Assembly (NCBI RefSeq): GCF_963676855.1 | Contig: NZ_OY781460.1 | Coordinates: 2,147,520-2,211,519 of the forward strand | Reading direction: 5' to 3' | Length of the DNA: 64,000 nt | DNA from: an uncultured Anaeromusa sp. | GTDB taxonomy: Bacteria; Bacillota; Negativicutes; Anaeromusales; Anaeromusaceae | In this document: positions 50,327 through 59,738 of the stretch, piece by piece | Numbering within the stretch: the stretch's first letter is position 1 | Layout: every line of letters begins with the position of its first letter | The notes under the pieces: generated by a model | The model's database searches: none | What the model was told of the DNA's origin: nothing | What the model saw: the letters and a program-made list of their open reading frames with translations, nothing else | Translations under genes and position numbers: made by a program

Positions 50327-53300
50327 AAAAATTAGGATTTGCCGGCAAGCTGGCTCAGGCTTTTATTCTGTCTAAATTGACGCCGCTGCTAGTGCTTGCT
50401 TCGTTGTTGCTGGGCGGCTTTGCCACGTCGTTGACGCCGCGCGAAGAAGAACCGCAGATTGTTGTGCCGATGATTGACGTGGCCGTAACCTATCCAGGGG
50501 CTTCGGCGGCGGAAGTGGAAAATCGGGTTACCAAACCGATGGAACAACTGCTATGGGAAGTTCCGGGCATTGAATACGTCTATTCCATGGCGAAACCGGG
50601 CAGCAACCTGACTATTTTGCGCTTTCGCGTAGGGGAAAACGCAGAAGACAGCCTGGTACGGGTATATAACAAATTGATGTCCAATTATGACCGGATTCCT
50701 CTGGGAGTATCGCAGCCTATGGTGAAAGTGCGCTCGATTGATGATGTCCCCATTTTAGCCCTTACCTTTTGGAGTACTCGTCCTGGTTATTCGGGGTATG
50801 AGCTGAGGCGGGCAGCAGCGGAGGTTGCCGAAGAGCTGAAAAAAGATGAGGACGTATCGGAAATAGCCATTATCGGCGGCCAAAAACGCCAAATTCGCGT
50901 GGAGCCGGATTCGGCTAAATTGCGTGCGTTTCAGCTTCCCTTTGCCCAAGTGGCGGACAAGTTGCAGCAGGCTAATGTTCAGCTGCAAAGCGGCAATGTG
51001 CAACTGGGAAATCAAGAGCAACGCCTGGAAGGCGGGCGCTTTATAAAAAGCGCGGCAGATGTTGGCAATATCGTGGTTGCCGTGGCGCAGCAACGGCCCA
51101 TTTATCTAAAACAGGTCGCTGCGATTGCTGATGGACCGGCTGAACCGGATCAATATGTCTTTATGGATCAAGGGGCTGGAGGCACCGCCAAGGTGCAGGC
51201 AGCTAATGGCCCTTATGAAGCGGTGACTTTGTCGTTGGCCAAGAAAAAAGGCGCCAACGCGACGGTGATTGCCGAAAGGGCGCTGGCGAAATTGGAAGCT
51301 CTCCACGGCAAGGTGCTGCCCCTAGATGTGCAGTGGACGGTTACGCGTGATTATGGCGAGACCGCTAAGGAAAAATCTAATGAGCTGCTGCAGCATATGC
51401 TGATTGCGACGGTATCCGTAGTACTGCTGATCGGCTTTACTTTGGGCTGGCGAGAAGCTGGGGTTGTCGGCGTGGCGGTGCCTACGACGCTGGCTTTGAC
51501 GCTATTGGTAACGTATCTGCTGGGATATACCTTGAACCGGGTCACCTTGTTTGCTCTGATTTTTTCGATCGGTATTTTGGTGGATGACGCCATTGTGGTG
51601 GTGGAGAACATTCACAGGCGTTTCATGCTGGCAGGCAAAGCAGACGAGGAGATTGCCGCTGCCGCTGTTGACGAGGTGGGCAATCCGACCATTCTGGCGA
51701 CCCTGGCGGTTATCGCGGCGCTGCTGCCCATGGCCTTTGTCTCCGGACTCATGGGTCCTTACATGAAGCCCATTCCTGTAGGGGCTTCGGCGGCCATGCT
51801 CTTTTCCTTGTTAGTGGCTTTCATTGTAAGTCCCTGGCTGGGATATCGTCTTTTGAAGCAGACCTCGCATGAAACGGCTGAAAAAAAGGGACGCTGGCAG
51901 CAGGGCTATGAGGCCCTGCTGGAACGGCTTTTGCAGGAGAAAGGAAAGCGCCGTAAAGCGATAGGCGCCATCGTGCTGCTCTTGGTACTGGCTGTGGCCC
52001 TAGTTCCCTTAAAAGGCGTGGAAGTGAAAATGCTTCCGTTTGACAATAAAAGCGAGCTGCAGGTTATTGTTGACATGCCGGAAAGCAGCTCCCTCGAGAA
52101 AACGGCCGCCCTGACAAGAGATCTTGGCGCTTATTTGCGTACCGTGCCGGAAGTCACGGACTTTCAAAGTTATGTAGGGACGGCTTCGCCGTATAATTTT
52201 AACGGTTTAGTGCGGCATTATTTTCAGCGCTCCGGCAGCAGCAGCGCAGATATTCAGGTTAACTTTGTAAGCAAAGGGGAACGGAGCGAGCAAAGTCATG
52301 AGTTGGCGAAAAAGCTGCGGCCTCGACTAGAGGAGATTGGCTTAACTTATGGGGCGCGTTTGAAAGTGGCCGAGGTTCCTCCCGGCCCCCCAGTGCTTAG
52401 TACGCTGGTGGCGGAAGTGTATGGACCAGCTCCGGAGGGGAGAAAACAGGTAGCTGCTGAAATTCGCGACATCTTTAAGCGCACGGACGGAGTGGTGGAT
52501 GTCGATTGGTATGTGGAAGAAGATCAACCTAAAACTTTTTTTGAGGTGAATCAGGAAAAAGCATCCTATCATGGAATTAGCCCGCAAAACGTGGCGCAGC
52601 TGCTGCAAATGGCTATTAGCGGCAGCGTTGTAGGCCAAGCCCATTTGGAAAAAGAAAAGGAGCCGGTAGAATTGCTTCTGCGGCTTCCGTATGCGGAACG
52701 GTCTTATTTGGAAACAGGACGTCTGGCGCAGCTAACTTTGCCCGGCAAGGATGGCACGGCGGTTCCTTTGTCGGAACTGGTGGTGCGGAAAACAGGTATT
52801 GAGGACAAGACCATCTATCACAAAAACTTAAAGCCTGTAACTTATGTGGTGGGCGATGTCGCTGGCAGCATAGAAAGTCCTGTGTATGCCATCTTGGGGA
52901 TGAAGGACAAAGTTGGCGATGTTCTAGTGCCGTCAGGACCGAAGCTGCAGCAATACTCGGCTATTCAGCCATGGCTGGAAGACAGCTACGCCATGAAATG
53001 GGACGGAGAATGGCATATTACGTACGAAGTTTTTCGCGATTTGGGAGTAGCCTTTGCCGCGGTGCTGGTGCTCATCTATGTCTTAGTGGTGGCTTGGTTC
53101 AAAAATTTCTGGACGCCTTTGGTGATCATGGCGCCGATTCCTTTGACGCTTGTTGGCATTTTGCCGGGGCACTGGCTGTTTGGCGCTTTTTTTACGGCTA
53201 CCTCTATGATTGGCTTTATTGCGCTGTCCGGGATTGTCGTCAGAAACTCTATTCTATTAATTGACTTTGTACAGGAAGAGGGCAGTGAGGGTAAGGAACT

Positions 53301-53511
53301 GCGGCAAGCCTTGGTTGAGGCTGGTTCAGTTCGTTTTCGGCCCATTGTTCTGACAGCCGCCGCGGTGGTTGTGGGCTCTTTTGTCATGCTCTTTGATCCC
53401 ATCTTCCAAGGATTAGCTATTGCCATGATGTTTGGAGCTGTGGCGGCGACGGCGTTAACCTTGGTAGTTGTGCCGTTGTTGTATTTTGAGTTGTTTGGAC
53501 AAGGCGATTAA
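50323..53511 (+). CDS. RND efflux transporter (AcrB/HAE-like)
   Basis: A 1062-residue inner-membrane proton-driven pump. The N-terminal LTPREEEPQIVVPMIDVAVTYPGASAAEVE is typical of AcrB/MdtB-like pumps. IFSIGILVDDAIVVVENIHRR near residue 420 carries the Asp pair for proton relay. Two periplasmic loops and two sets of six helices are present, the last ending LTLVVVPLLYFELFG. Its ATG overlaps the adaptor stop as ATGA. No outer-membrane TolC gene is adjacent, so a distant one must serve. The substrate is unknown. Confidence 0.88.
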   Translation: MKKLGFAGKLAQAFILSKLTPLLVLASLLLGGFATSLTPREEEPQIVVPMIDVAVTYPGASAAEVENRVTKPMEQLLWEVPGIEYVYSMAKPGSNLTILRFRVGENAEDSLVRVYNKLMSNYDRIPLGVSQPMVKVRSIDDVPILALTFWSTRPGYSGYELRRAAAEVAEELKKDEDVSEIAIIGGQKRQIRVEPDSAKLRAFQLPFAQVADKLQQANVQLQSGNVQLGNQEQRLEGGRFIKSAADVGNIVVAVAQQRPIYLKQVAAIADGPAEPDQYVFMDQGAGGTAKVQAANGPYEAVTLSLAKKKGANATVIAERALAKLEALHGKVLPLDVQWTVTRDYGETAKEKSNELLQHMLIATVSVVLLIGFTLGWREAGVVGVAVPTTLALTLLVTYLLGYTLNRVTLFALIFSIGILVDDAIVVVENIHRRFMLAGKADEEIAAAAVDEVGNPTILATLAVIAALLPMAFVSGLMGPYMKPIPVGASAAMLFSLLVAFIVSPWLGYRLLKQTSHETAEKKGRWQQGYEALLERLLQEKGKRRKAIGAIVLLLVLAVALVPLKGVEVKMLPFDNKSELQVIVDMPESSSLEKTAALTRDLGAYLRTVPEVTDFQSYVGTASPYNFNGLVRHYFQRSGSSSADIQVNFVSKGERSEQSHELAKKLRPRLEEIGLTYGARLKVAEVPPGPPVLSTLVAEVYGPAPEGRKQVAAEIRDIFKRTDGVVDVDWYVEEDQPKTFFEVNQEKASYHGISPQNVAQLLQMAISGSVVGQAHLEKEKEPVELLLRLPYAERSYLETGRLAQLTLPGKDGTAVPLSELVVRKTGIEDKTIYHKNLKPVTYVVGDVAGSIESPVYAILGMKDKVGDVLVPSGPKLQQYSAIQPWLEDSYAMKWDGEWHITYEVFRDLGVAFAAVLVLIYVLVVAWFKNFWTPLVIMAPIPLTLVGILPGHWLFGAFFTATSMIGFIALSGIVVRNSILLIDFVQEEGSEGKELRQALVEAGSVRFRPIVLTAAAVVVGSFVMLFDPIFQGLAIAMMFGAVAATALTLVVVPLLYFELFGQGD

Positions 53512-53553
53512 AGAGGAGATAATCCATATAGGTGATAGAAAGGAGAAGTCGCC

Positions 53554-54162
53554 ATGAAGGAGATAGCTTGGCGTCGAGTAGCATCTTTACTATCGTTGTT
53601 TTTGTTTGTTTTCGCGGTGTTGACAGGGATTGTGCTTTATATAGTACCGCCAACGCGGGTCGCGAATGCCTTAGCTTGGACTTTCTTGGGATTTAGTAAG
53701 GGAGAGTATGTGCGGGTGCATACGATCGCCTCGTTTTGCTTTTTAATTGTGGGGATTTGGCATATATGGTTCAATTGGGCGGCTTTAAAAGAGTATTTGC
53801 TGCCGCAAAGCAAGGAGAAATGGAAAAGCGAGCCGTTGCTGGCGGCAGGTATGGTTATTTTGCTTATGGCAGGAGCGGTGGTAAATGTTTGGCCGGCTTC
53901 TGCGGTTATGGATTTTGGGCAAACCGTGAAGGAGAGCTGGGGCGGGCCAGGGGGCGGAGGCACAAGAGAAAGAGGCGGGCATATTCTTGTGAATGAAAAC
54001 ATGACCTTAGCGGCATTGGCCACAGAAAATCACAAGGATGTACGAAGCTTGGTAGAAAAGCTGGCGCATAGGGGCTGGAAGGCGCGAGGCAATCAGACAA
54101 TTGTGGACATTGCCAAGCAAAATGGTGTTTCGACAGAAGAAATAATGAAGGAACTGCGGTGA
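53554..54162 (+). CDS. DUF4405-type membrane protein
   Basis: A 202-residue protein with three or four membrane segments (about 11-30, 37-50, 55-72, 95-112). His residues in YVRVHTIASF and GIWHIWFNW are spaced as haem ligands in small cytochrome-b-like DUF4405 proteins. A Gly-rich link (GGPGGGGTRERGG) leads to a C-terminal soluble part (about 140-202) with a NENMTLAALATENHKDVRSLVEKLAHRGW segment. It may move electrons across the membrane. GAAAGGAG precedes the ATG. Confidence 0.7.
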   Translation: MKEIAWRRVASLLSLFLFVFAVLTGIVLYIVPPTRVANALAWTFLGFSKGEYVRVHTIASFCFLIVGIWHIWFNWAALKEYLLPQSKEKWKSEPLLAAGMVILLMAGAVVNVWPASAVMDFGQTVKESWGGPGGGGTRERGGHILVNENMTLAALATENHKDVRSLVEKLAHRGWKARGNQTIVDIAKQNGVSTEEIMKELR

Positions 54163-54344
54163 AATTGCTTCCTGTCATTAATGAAGCTGTTACGACAGGA
54201 CTAGAGACAGAGTGGGTAACCGGAACTCTTTTTTGGATACAAGATGTGAGCTATTGGCTCCCTGATATTGAAGCATTACGGATCAAAGTAGCTCATATCC
54301 AAGGAACTTTCATCCATGAATACCAGCAAGAAGCTATAAAATAA
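54159..54344 (+). CDS. Hypothetical 61-residue protein
   Basis: A short open frame starting with GTG that overlaps the previous stop (GTGA). It has no recognised domain; the sequence is acidic and contains WVTGTLFWIQDVSYWLPD. No independent ribosome site is clear, so translation would depend on coupling. Its coding status is doubtful. Confidence 0.3.
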   Translation: MKLLPVINEAVTTGLETEWVTGTLFWIQDVSYWLPDIEALRIKVAHIQGTFIHEYQQEAIK

Positions 54345-54376
54345 AAAAGACTGCCGCATTTTACCGCGACAGTCTT
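54341..54376 (-). terminator. Terminator of the 27-residue minus-strand gene
   Basis: On the minus strand AAGACTGTCGC pairs with GCGGCAGTCTT (one G-U), loop GGTAAAAT, then TTTTTTATTTT. On the plus strand there is no T-run after the stem. Confidence 0.75.
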
Positions 54377-54396
54377 ACTCTGAAGAGGTGTAAGCT

Positions 54397-54480
54397 TTAT
54401 TCAACATATCTGCTCATCATGACAAAGGTTAGTGCATATTTTTTATAGCTTTCCCAAATTAAATGGAACAGTTTTTTCAT
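54397..54480 (-). CDS. 27-residue small protein with strong ribosome site
   Basis: A minus-strand ATG at 54480 reads MKKLFHLIWESYKKY, then ALTFVMMSRYVE and TAA. AAAAAGGAGG lies six to eight bases upstream, one of the best ribosome sites in the window. A -10-like TATTAT is near 54524-54529 and a good terminator follows the stop, so the unit looks like a complete monocistronic gene. The peptide is basic at its start, then amphipathic with a hydrophobic middle (LTFVMM), and could lie along a membrane. No family is recognised. Confidence 0.55.
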   Translation of the reverse strand: MKKLFHLIWESYKKYALTFVMMSRYVE

Positions 54481-54609
54481 GATGCTTACCTCCTTTTTAA
54501 TTTGATTTATCCTTAATTCAAGTATAATATATAAAGACGCTTGTTTTCACTGATAGTACAAATTTTAACGAAAAAATAGCATGGAGCCAACTTCCTTGAT
54601 AGTGGTATT

Positions 54610-54960
54610 TTGAAGGTGGAAGGGCTGTATGAGGAGTGGGCGAAGCCGTTGTTTGAAGACTTAGTAGGCATTTTTTTCCAGGGGGCCTTGACCCAAAGAA
54701 CTGCTTTATACTCAAAATTGGGATTTACTTTTGTCCATTCAGTAATTCCCTTGCTATTGGCCTTTGTAGTTGTCACTTCTCTTTGTATCGTATTGATTCC
54801 CTATGAATATCGTTCAGGCAATTGGTTATGGTGGGTGACGGCTTTATCTTTATTATTTACTTTGCGAGTAGGATATTCTTTTTCAGATTGGATGATGAAC
54901 GGCGTTTTAAAGCGGTATCCTTTTTGGGAGTGGTCTTATCAAAAGACGAATTTATCGTAA
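54610..54960 (+). CDS. Hypothetical membrane protein
   Basis: A 116-residue frame with two clear membrane segments: about 40-62 (FVHSVIPLLLAFVVVTSLCIVLI) and about 72-90 (WLWWVTALSLLFTLRVGYSF). The TTG start at 54610 has no good ribosome site; an in-frame TTG near 54649 with AGGAG upstream is an alternative. It is unrecognised. The next gene, also a small membrane protein, follows after 23 bases, so the two may act together. Confidence 0.5.
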   Translation: MKVEGLYEEWAKPLFEDLVGIFFQGALTQRTALYSKLGFTFVHSVIPLLLAFVVVTSLCIVLIPYEYRSGNWLWWVTALSLLFTLRVGYSFSDWMMNGVLKRYPFWEWSYQKTNLS

Positions 54961-54983
54961 CCAATTGATGTGAGGGCGAATGT

Positions 54984-55493
54984 ATGAGCGATATGCTTGA
55001 AAAATATGCAATTAAAGCGGATCGGCGTTGGCTGTTATGTATTGCGGGCATAGTGTGGTTGGCGGCTGGCTGGCGCGTATGGTCTATTGGTTATTCGGAT
55101 GCCGCTTTCAATAGCAAGTTTTCTGGGGAGCATTGGGGGCTTGCATTAGCTGTATTTTTCTTTTTTTATCTTTTGATTTTTAAACGAATCGCTAAGAAGC
55201 ACATTCAACGGATTATGTTGAAAGAGCAGAACAAGCAGTGCATTTTTTCTTTTTTTGATTTTAAGAGCTACGGGATCATGGTTATTATGATTGCGGGAGG
55301 AGCTTTTTTTAGAAAAGCGCACTTGCTAAAAGCAATTAATTTAGGCGTTTTTTATCAAGGGCTTGGGAGCGCCTTGATAGTAGCAGGCATTACCTTTTTG
55401 TTAGCGGCTATCTATTTTGAAAAAACGAAAGAGGTTTATATCGCGACTAGCGGTCCTTTTTTTCGAAAAAGACGTGATAAACATTGTGAATGA
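54984..55493 (+). CDS. Hypothetical membrane protein
   Basis: A 169-residue protein with four likely membrane segments: about 17-32, 49-64, 91-106 and 124-146. The rest is basic, for example FKRIAKKHIQRIMLKEQNK after the second segment and RKRRDKHCE at the end. GTGAGG precedes the ATG. No family is recognised. Confidence 0.6.
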   Translation: MSDMLEKYAIKADRRWLLCIAGIVWLAAGWRVWSIGYSDAAFNSKFSGEHWGLALAVFFFFYLLIFKRIAKKHIQRIMLKEQNKQCIFSFFDFKSYGIMVIMIAGGAFFRKAHLLKAINLGVFYQGLGSALIVAGITFLLAAIYFEKTKEVYIATSGPFFRKRRDKHCE

Positions 55494-55634
55494 GCTAGGG
55501 GACATGCTAAACTATAAGTAGTGCATAAAAAGTACATTGGTATATTTTGAGGGACCATTGAAATACATTTCGATGGTAATAACTCGAGAAAGCGAACCTT
55601 TGTTTAGCACAATGGAATTTAGGAGGTAACTGCT
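55494..55634. other. Intergenic region before the aminotransferase gene
   Basis: It contains a hairpin with arms ACCATTGAAA and TTTCGATGGT around 55552-55575 (one G-U), without a T-run, so possibly an operator. AGGAGG at 55621-55626 is the ribosome site. No certain promoter was seen. Confidence 0.35.
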
Positions 55635-56822
55635 TTGATTTCTAAGATGTATAAAGACATGTTAAATGCGCGCTCCGTTATTCGTGAATTCGCGGAATAT
55701 GCGGGTAAGCGCGGGGCTGAGATAGGCTATGAGAATGTGTTTGATTTTAGTCTAGGTAATCCTTCGGTTCCGGCGCCGAAAGAGTTTACGGAAGCGATGA
55801 TCCGGCTGCTGCAAAATGAACCAGCAAGCAAATTGCATGGCTACAGCCCTACTCTTGGAAATCCCCAGTTTAAAAAGGTGGTTGCCGCGTCTTTGAATAA
55901 GCGTTTTGGCATGGAGTATAAGGCGGAGCATATTTTTCCCACCAGCGGCGCTGCTGGCGCGCTGGCTCATGCGGCGCGTTGCGTGAGCGGCGAAGGCGAC
56001 GAGATTATTACTTTCGCTCCCTTTTTCCCGGAATATATTCCCTACATAAATCATATGGGCTCGAAGCTCCTTGTAGTGCCGGCTAATACGGAAGACTTTC
56101 AGATTAATTTTGAAAAATTCGAGGAAGTTCTTTCGGAAAAAACCTCGGCAATCTTGATTAATACCCCGAACAATCCCTCCGGGATTTCTTATTCAGCCGA
56201 GACTCTTACCAGATTGGCGTCTATTTTGAAGGCCAAGCAGGAAGAATACGGACATGAAATTTTTATTCTTTCCGATGAACCGTATCGTGAAATTGTTTTT
56301 GACGGCAAAGAAGCGCCGTACGTCTCGAAATTCTACGATAATACTTTGTCGTGCTACTCTTTTTCCAAGTCACTTTCTCTGCCTGGGGAACGTATTGGCT
56401 ATGTGGCGGTCAATCCTGCATGTAAAGACGCGGCATTGATATCTCTGCTTTGTGGCCAAGTATCTAGAGGAACAGGACATAATTGCCCGGCTTCTTTGAT
56501 TCAAATGGCTGTAGCCGAAGTGATCGACATGACGTCGGATATGGCTGTTTATGAAAAGAACATGAATTTGATTTATGATAAGCTGGTAGAATTGGGCTTC
56601 ACAGTCGTCCGCCCGGGCGGCACCTTCTATATTTTCCCGAAAGCTTTGGAAGAGGATGCGGCGGCTTTCTGCAAAAAAGCGCTGCAATACGATTTGATTT
56701 TGGTTCCTGGAGATAGCTTTGGCTGCCCTGGTTTCTTCCGGATGGCTTATTGCATTGATACGGAGAAAGTAGAACGAGCGTTGGTGGCTTTGGAGAAATT
56801 TGTAAAAGCGGAATACCGCTAA
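55635..56822 (+). CDS. PLP-dependent aminotransferase (AspB family, class I/II)
   Basis: A 395-residue fold-type I aminotransferase. FSLGNPSVPAP is near residue 39, the cofactor-binding Asn is in INTPNNPSG near 180, and Asp and Tyr are in ILSDEPYRE near 213. The Schiff-base Lys is in YSFSKSLSLPGERIGY near 244, and the substrate Arg is in GFFRMAYC near 376. It starts with TTG at 55635, eight bases after AGGAGG. The amino donor is unknown; related proteins act on aspartate or aromatic amino acids. Confidence 0.86.
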   Translation: MISKMYKDMLNARSVIREFAEYAGKRGAEIGYENVFDFSLGNPSVPAPKEFTEAMIRLLQNEPASKLHGYSPTLGNPQFKKVVAASLNKRFGMEYKAEHIFPTSGAAGALAHAARCVSGEGDEIITFAPFFPEYIPYINHMGSKLLVVPANTEDFQINFEKFEEVLSEKTSAILINTPNNPSGISYSAETLTRLASILKAKQEEYGHEIFILSDEPYREIVFDGKEAPYVSKFYDNTLSCYSFSKSLSLPGERIGYVAVNPACKDAALISLLCGQVSRGTGHNCPASLIQMAVAEVIDMTSDMAVYEKNMNLIYDKLVELGFTVVRPGGTFYIFPKALEEDAAAFCKKALQYDLILVPGDSFGCPGFFRMAYCIDTEKVERALVALEKFVKAEYR

Positions 56823-56900
56823 AACATAAAAAACCGCTGTGCGGTCTTTGGTCTCTTTCTCGTTTTTCGCGATCGCTTTATACATTTTGGTATATGAACA

Positions 56901-56941
56901 AAGCAGGCTTCAACCGCGTGACGGTTGAAGCCTGCTTTTGT
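56901..56941. terminator. Bidirectional terminator
   Basis: Perfect 16-pair stem, AAGCAGGCTTCAACCG (56901-56916) with 56922-56937, loop CGTGA, then TTGTTT on the plus strand. It separates the convergent aminotransferase and TSCPD genes. A weaker ACCGC/GCGGT hairpin precedes it at 56833. Confidence 0.78.
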
Positions 56942-57190
56942 TTAAATATTTTGGTTTACATGTTCTTCAAGCGCTTTAGCCAATTGGTCAGCGCAGGAAG
57001 TCTGGTTGCGACAAATATTTCCTTTGAATTTAGAAATGACGTCCTCCACAGGCATACCGTCAATCAAAGTACTGATGGCTTTTAAATTTCCAGGGCAGCC
57101 GCCGATGAAATTGACGTCTTTTACAGTTCCGTTTTCGATGTTGAATTGTATTTCTTTCGGACAAACTCCTTGAGGTATATAGCGTTCCAT
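56942..57190 (-). CDS. TSCPD-domain protein (second copy)
   Basis: An 82-residue protein closely related to that at 39713: GVCPKEIQFNIENGTV, GGCPGNLKAISTLIDG near residue 30, NICRNQTSCADQLAKAL near 57. The three conserved Cys are kept. It lies 42 bases downstream of the sulfur-enzyme fusion on the same strand, so the two are probably co-transcribed. This suggests a role in sulfur or thiol chemistry. Confidence 0.82.
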   Translation of the reverse strand: MERYIPQGVCPKEIQFNIENGTVKDVNFIGGCPGNLKAISTLIDGMPVEDVISKFKGNICRNQTSCADQLAKALEEHVNQNI

Positions 57191-57232
57191 AGGTGCAACA
57201 ACTCCTGTTTCATTAATCGATAGTGCTGAAAA

Positions 57233-59683
57233 TTAGATAAAGAGATTGACGTTTGCATCTTCGGCTTCATTGAGATAGTAGCCTACCCCGCCGATTTTTA
57301 CGCCGTCAAGCAATTCTTCTTTTTGGATGCCCATTACATCCATAGACATTTGGCAGGCTACGATTTCAATACCGGCTTTTTGGGCGGCCAGCATTAAGTC
57401 TTCCAACGAGGCAATGTTTTTATCTTTCATTACTTTGCGCATAAGCTGCGTGCCCATGCCCAGCATGTGCATGTTGGACAGTTTTAAATTGGTACTGCCG
57501 CGAGGCATCATCCAGCCGAACATGCGGTCAATGAAGCCTTTGACGACAGGGACGTCTTCCGGTTTGCGCAAAATGTTAAGTCCCCAGAAGGTGAAGAACA
57601 TAGTCACTTTTTTGCCCATGGCGGCCGCGCCGTTGGCGATGACGAAAGAGGCCAGGGCTTTATCCAGGTCGCCGCTAAAAACAACGATGGTTTTGTTATC
57701 CTTGGCAGCTGCTGTCGGTGCAGCTAGGGAGGCGGTCACGCCGCCTTTTTGAACGGTTGCCGTGATAATACCTTTTTCTTTCTTTAATTCCAAGAGCTGG
57801 TTGCCGGTACGGTGGCACCAGGCGCGGATATCTTCAGAAAAGCCAGGGTCGGAAGCCGTGATTTCTAAAATTTCTTCTTCGTCCATGTTGTCCAAGGTTG
57901 TTTTGACCTGCATCAGCGGGCCGGGGCAGGAGAGTCCGCAGGCATTAAGGGAGCGATGGTTTTTTTTTTGCTCCGCTTTTACTTCGCGGACGGTTTGCGT
58001 TTCCGTATCAATTTCGACGCCGCAAGGGGCTGCAGGTTTATTAGGAAGCTGTACGGCGGCCGTTTTGTAACCGCCTGTCATGTTTTTCACGCGGAAGCCG
58101 TGCTGGGCTAGAATGCGCGAAGCGATATAACCGCGCAGGCCTACTTGACAATAAGCCAGGATCAGCTTGTCCTTGTTTAATTCTCCCAGACGCTGACGCA
58201 GGTCGTCAACAGGAATATTCAAGGCGCCGGGAAGATGGCCATTGGCAAATTCCGCTTCGGTGCGCACGTCGAGCAGGATGGATTGGCTGCGATCAAAGGA
58301 GGGAAGCTGCTCATACGTGAAGACATCAGTTAGACCGGCGAGAATGTTTTCTGCGGCAAAGCCAATCATATTGACTGGGTCTTTGGCGGAAGAATACGGC
58401 GGAGCATAAGCTAACTCGAGCTCGGTCAAGTCGGCTACCGTACCTTTGAGGCGCAGCACTGTGGCGATAACGTCGATGCGTTTATCTACGCCGTCTATAC
58501 CTACGGCTTGGGCGCCCAAGATGCGACCGGAGTCGTCAAAAAGCAGCTTCATCGTCAGCGGCAGAGCGCCTGGATAGTAGGAGGCGTGCGAATTGGGGTG
58601 TAGATACACGGTGTGATAGCTTTGTCCCAGCCGCTGCAGAGTGCGCTCGTTATTGCCAGTGGCGGCGGCAGTGAGGTTGAATACTTTTAAGATGGAAGTT
58701 CCTTGGCTGCCGGAAAAATGGCTGGAGATGCCGGCGATATTATCCGCTGCGATGCGGCCTTGCTTGTTGGCCGGGCCGGCCAAAGGAATGGCTGTAGGTT
58801 TGCCGTTGACAAAATCAATGACTTCGATGGCGTCGCCGACGGCGTAAATGTCAGGTTGATTGGTGCGCAGCTGCGTATCGACCATGATGTGTCCGCGTGA
58901 GCCTAGTTGAATGCCGCTGTCTTTTAAAAAGGTTGTATCCGGGGTGACGCCAATAGCCAAGATAACCAATTCGGCTTCCAAACGTGCGCCGCTTTGCAGG
59001 GATACGGTAATGCCTGCATCTGTGGTTTCAAAGGAGGCAACGCCGTCATTCAAATACAGGTGAACGCCATTTTCCTGCAGTTCTTTTTCAGCCAGCATAG
59101 ACATCTCGCTGTCGAAGGGAGCTAGAATGTGCGGAGCTGCTTCAGCCAGGGTGACTTCCAGGCCTCGTTCGCGTAAGTTTTCCGCCATCTCGATACCGAT
59201 GAATCCGCCGCCGATTACGATAGCGCGGCGGCTGTCTTCGCGGTCAACAAATTCTTTGATTCGATCCGTATCCGGAATGTTGCGTAAGGAGAAAATACGA
59301 GGACTGTCGATGCCGGGAAGATTAGGGCGTATTGGTTTGGCGCCGGGAGAAAGAACGAGGGCGTCATAGCTTTCTTCATAGACGCCTTTGTCGCGGCTGG
59401 AAACGGTAACCGTCTTTTGGGCCGGGTCAATGGCGGTAACTTCGCTATAAACGCGAACGTCAATGGCAAAGCGAGCTTGCATGGCCGCTGGCGTTTGCAC
59501 CAAGAGATTGCCGCGTTCTTGGATGGTTTCGCCAATATAGTAGGGCAGGCCGCAATTCGCGAAGGAAATATGTTCATCCCTTTCGAAAAGGATAATTTCC
59601 GCTTGTTCGTCTAACCGGCGCAAACGAGCGGCAGCGGACGCGCCACCGGCTACGCCGCCAACAATTAGAACTTTTTTACCCAT
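57233..59683 (-). CDS. CoA-disulfide-reductase-like fusion: FAD/NAD + rhodanese + TusA + DsrE
   Basis: An 816-residue multidomain protein. Residues 1-445 form an FAD/NAD disulfide reductase (GGVAGGASAAARLRR at 8-22). The single active Cys is in SFANCGLPYYIGE near 43, as in CoA-disulfide reductases and persulfide-handling relatives. Residues about 455-545 are a rhodanese domain with active Cys in LAYCQVGLRGY. About 565-640 is TusA/SirA (ACGLSCPGPLMQVK). About 655-816 is DsrE/F-like (VACQMSMDVMG). The chain could pass sulfane sulfur between domains. AGGAGG precedes the ATG, and an ArsR gene is 55 bases upstream. Confidence 0.9.
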   Translation of the reverse strand: MGKKVLIVGGVAGGASAAARLRRLDEQAEIILFERDEHISFANCGLPYYIGETIQERGNLLVQTPAAMQARFAIDVRVYSEVTAIDPAQKTVTVSSRDKGVYEESYDALVLSPGAKPIRPNLPGIDSPRIFSLRNIPDTDRIKEFVDREDSRRAIVIGGGFIGIEMAENLRERGLEVTLAEAAPHILAPFDSEMSMLAEKELQENGVHLYLNDGVASFETTDAGITVSLQSGARLEAELVILAIGVTPDTTFLKDSGIQLGSRGHIMVDTQLRTNQPDIYAVGDAIEVIDFVNGKPTAIPLAGPANKQGRIAADNIAGISSHFSGSQGTSILKVFNLTAAATGNNERTLQRLGQSYHTVYLHPNSHASYYPGALPLTMKLLFDDSGRILGAQAVGIDGVDKRIDVIATVLRLKGTVADLTELELAYAPPYSSAKDPVNMIGFAAENILAGLTDVFTYEQLPSFDRSQSILLDVRTEAEFANGHLPGALNIPVDDLRQRLGELNKDKLILAYCQVGLRGYIASRILAQHGFRVKNMTGGYKTAAVQLPNKPAAPCGVEIDTETQTVREVKAEQKKNHRSLNACGLSCPGPLMQVKTTLDNMDEEEILEITASDPGFSEDIRAWCHRTGNQLLELKKEKGIITATVQKGGVTASLAAPTAAAKDNKTIVVFSGDLDKALASFVIANGAAAMGKKVTMFFTFWGLNILRKPEDVPVVKGFIDRMFGWMMPRGSTNLKLSNMHMLGMGTQLMRKVMKDKNIASLEDLMLAAQKAGIEIVACQMSMDVMGIQKEELLDGVKIGGVGYYLNEAEDANVNLFI

Positions 59684-59738
59684 AAAAACAAGCCTCCTTA
59701 TTTATTGTCGTAGTAAGCATCACGCTTGCTGTTCGGTG

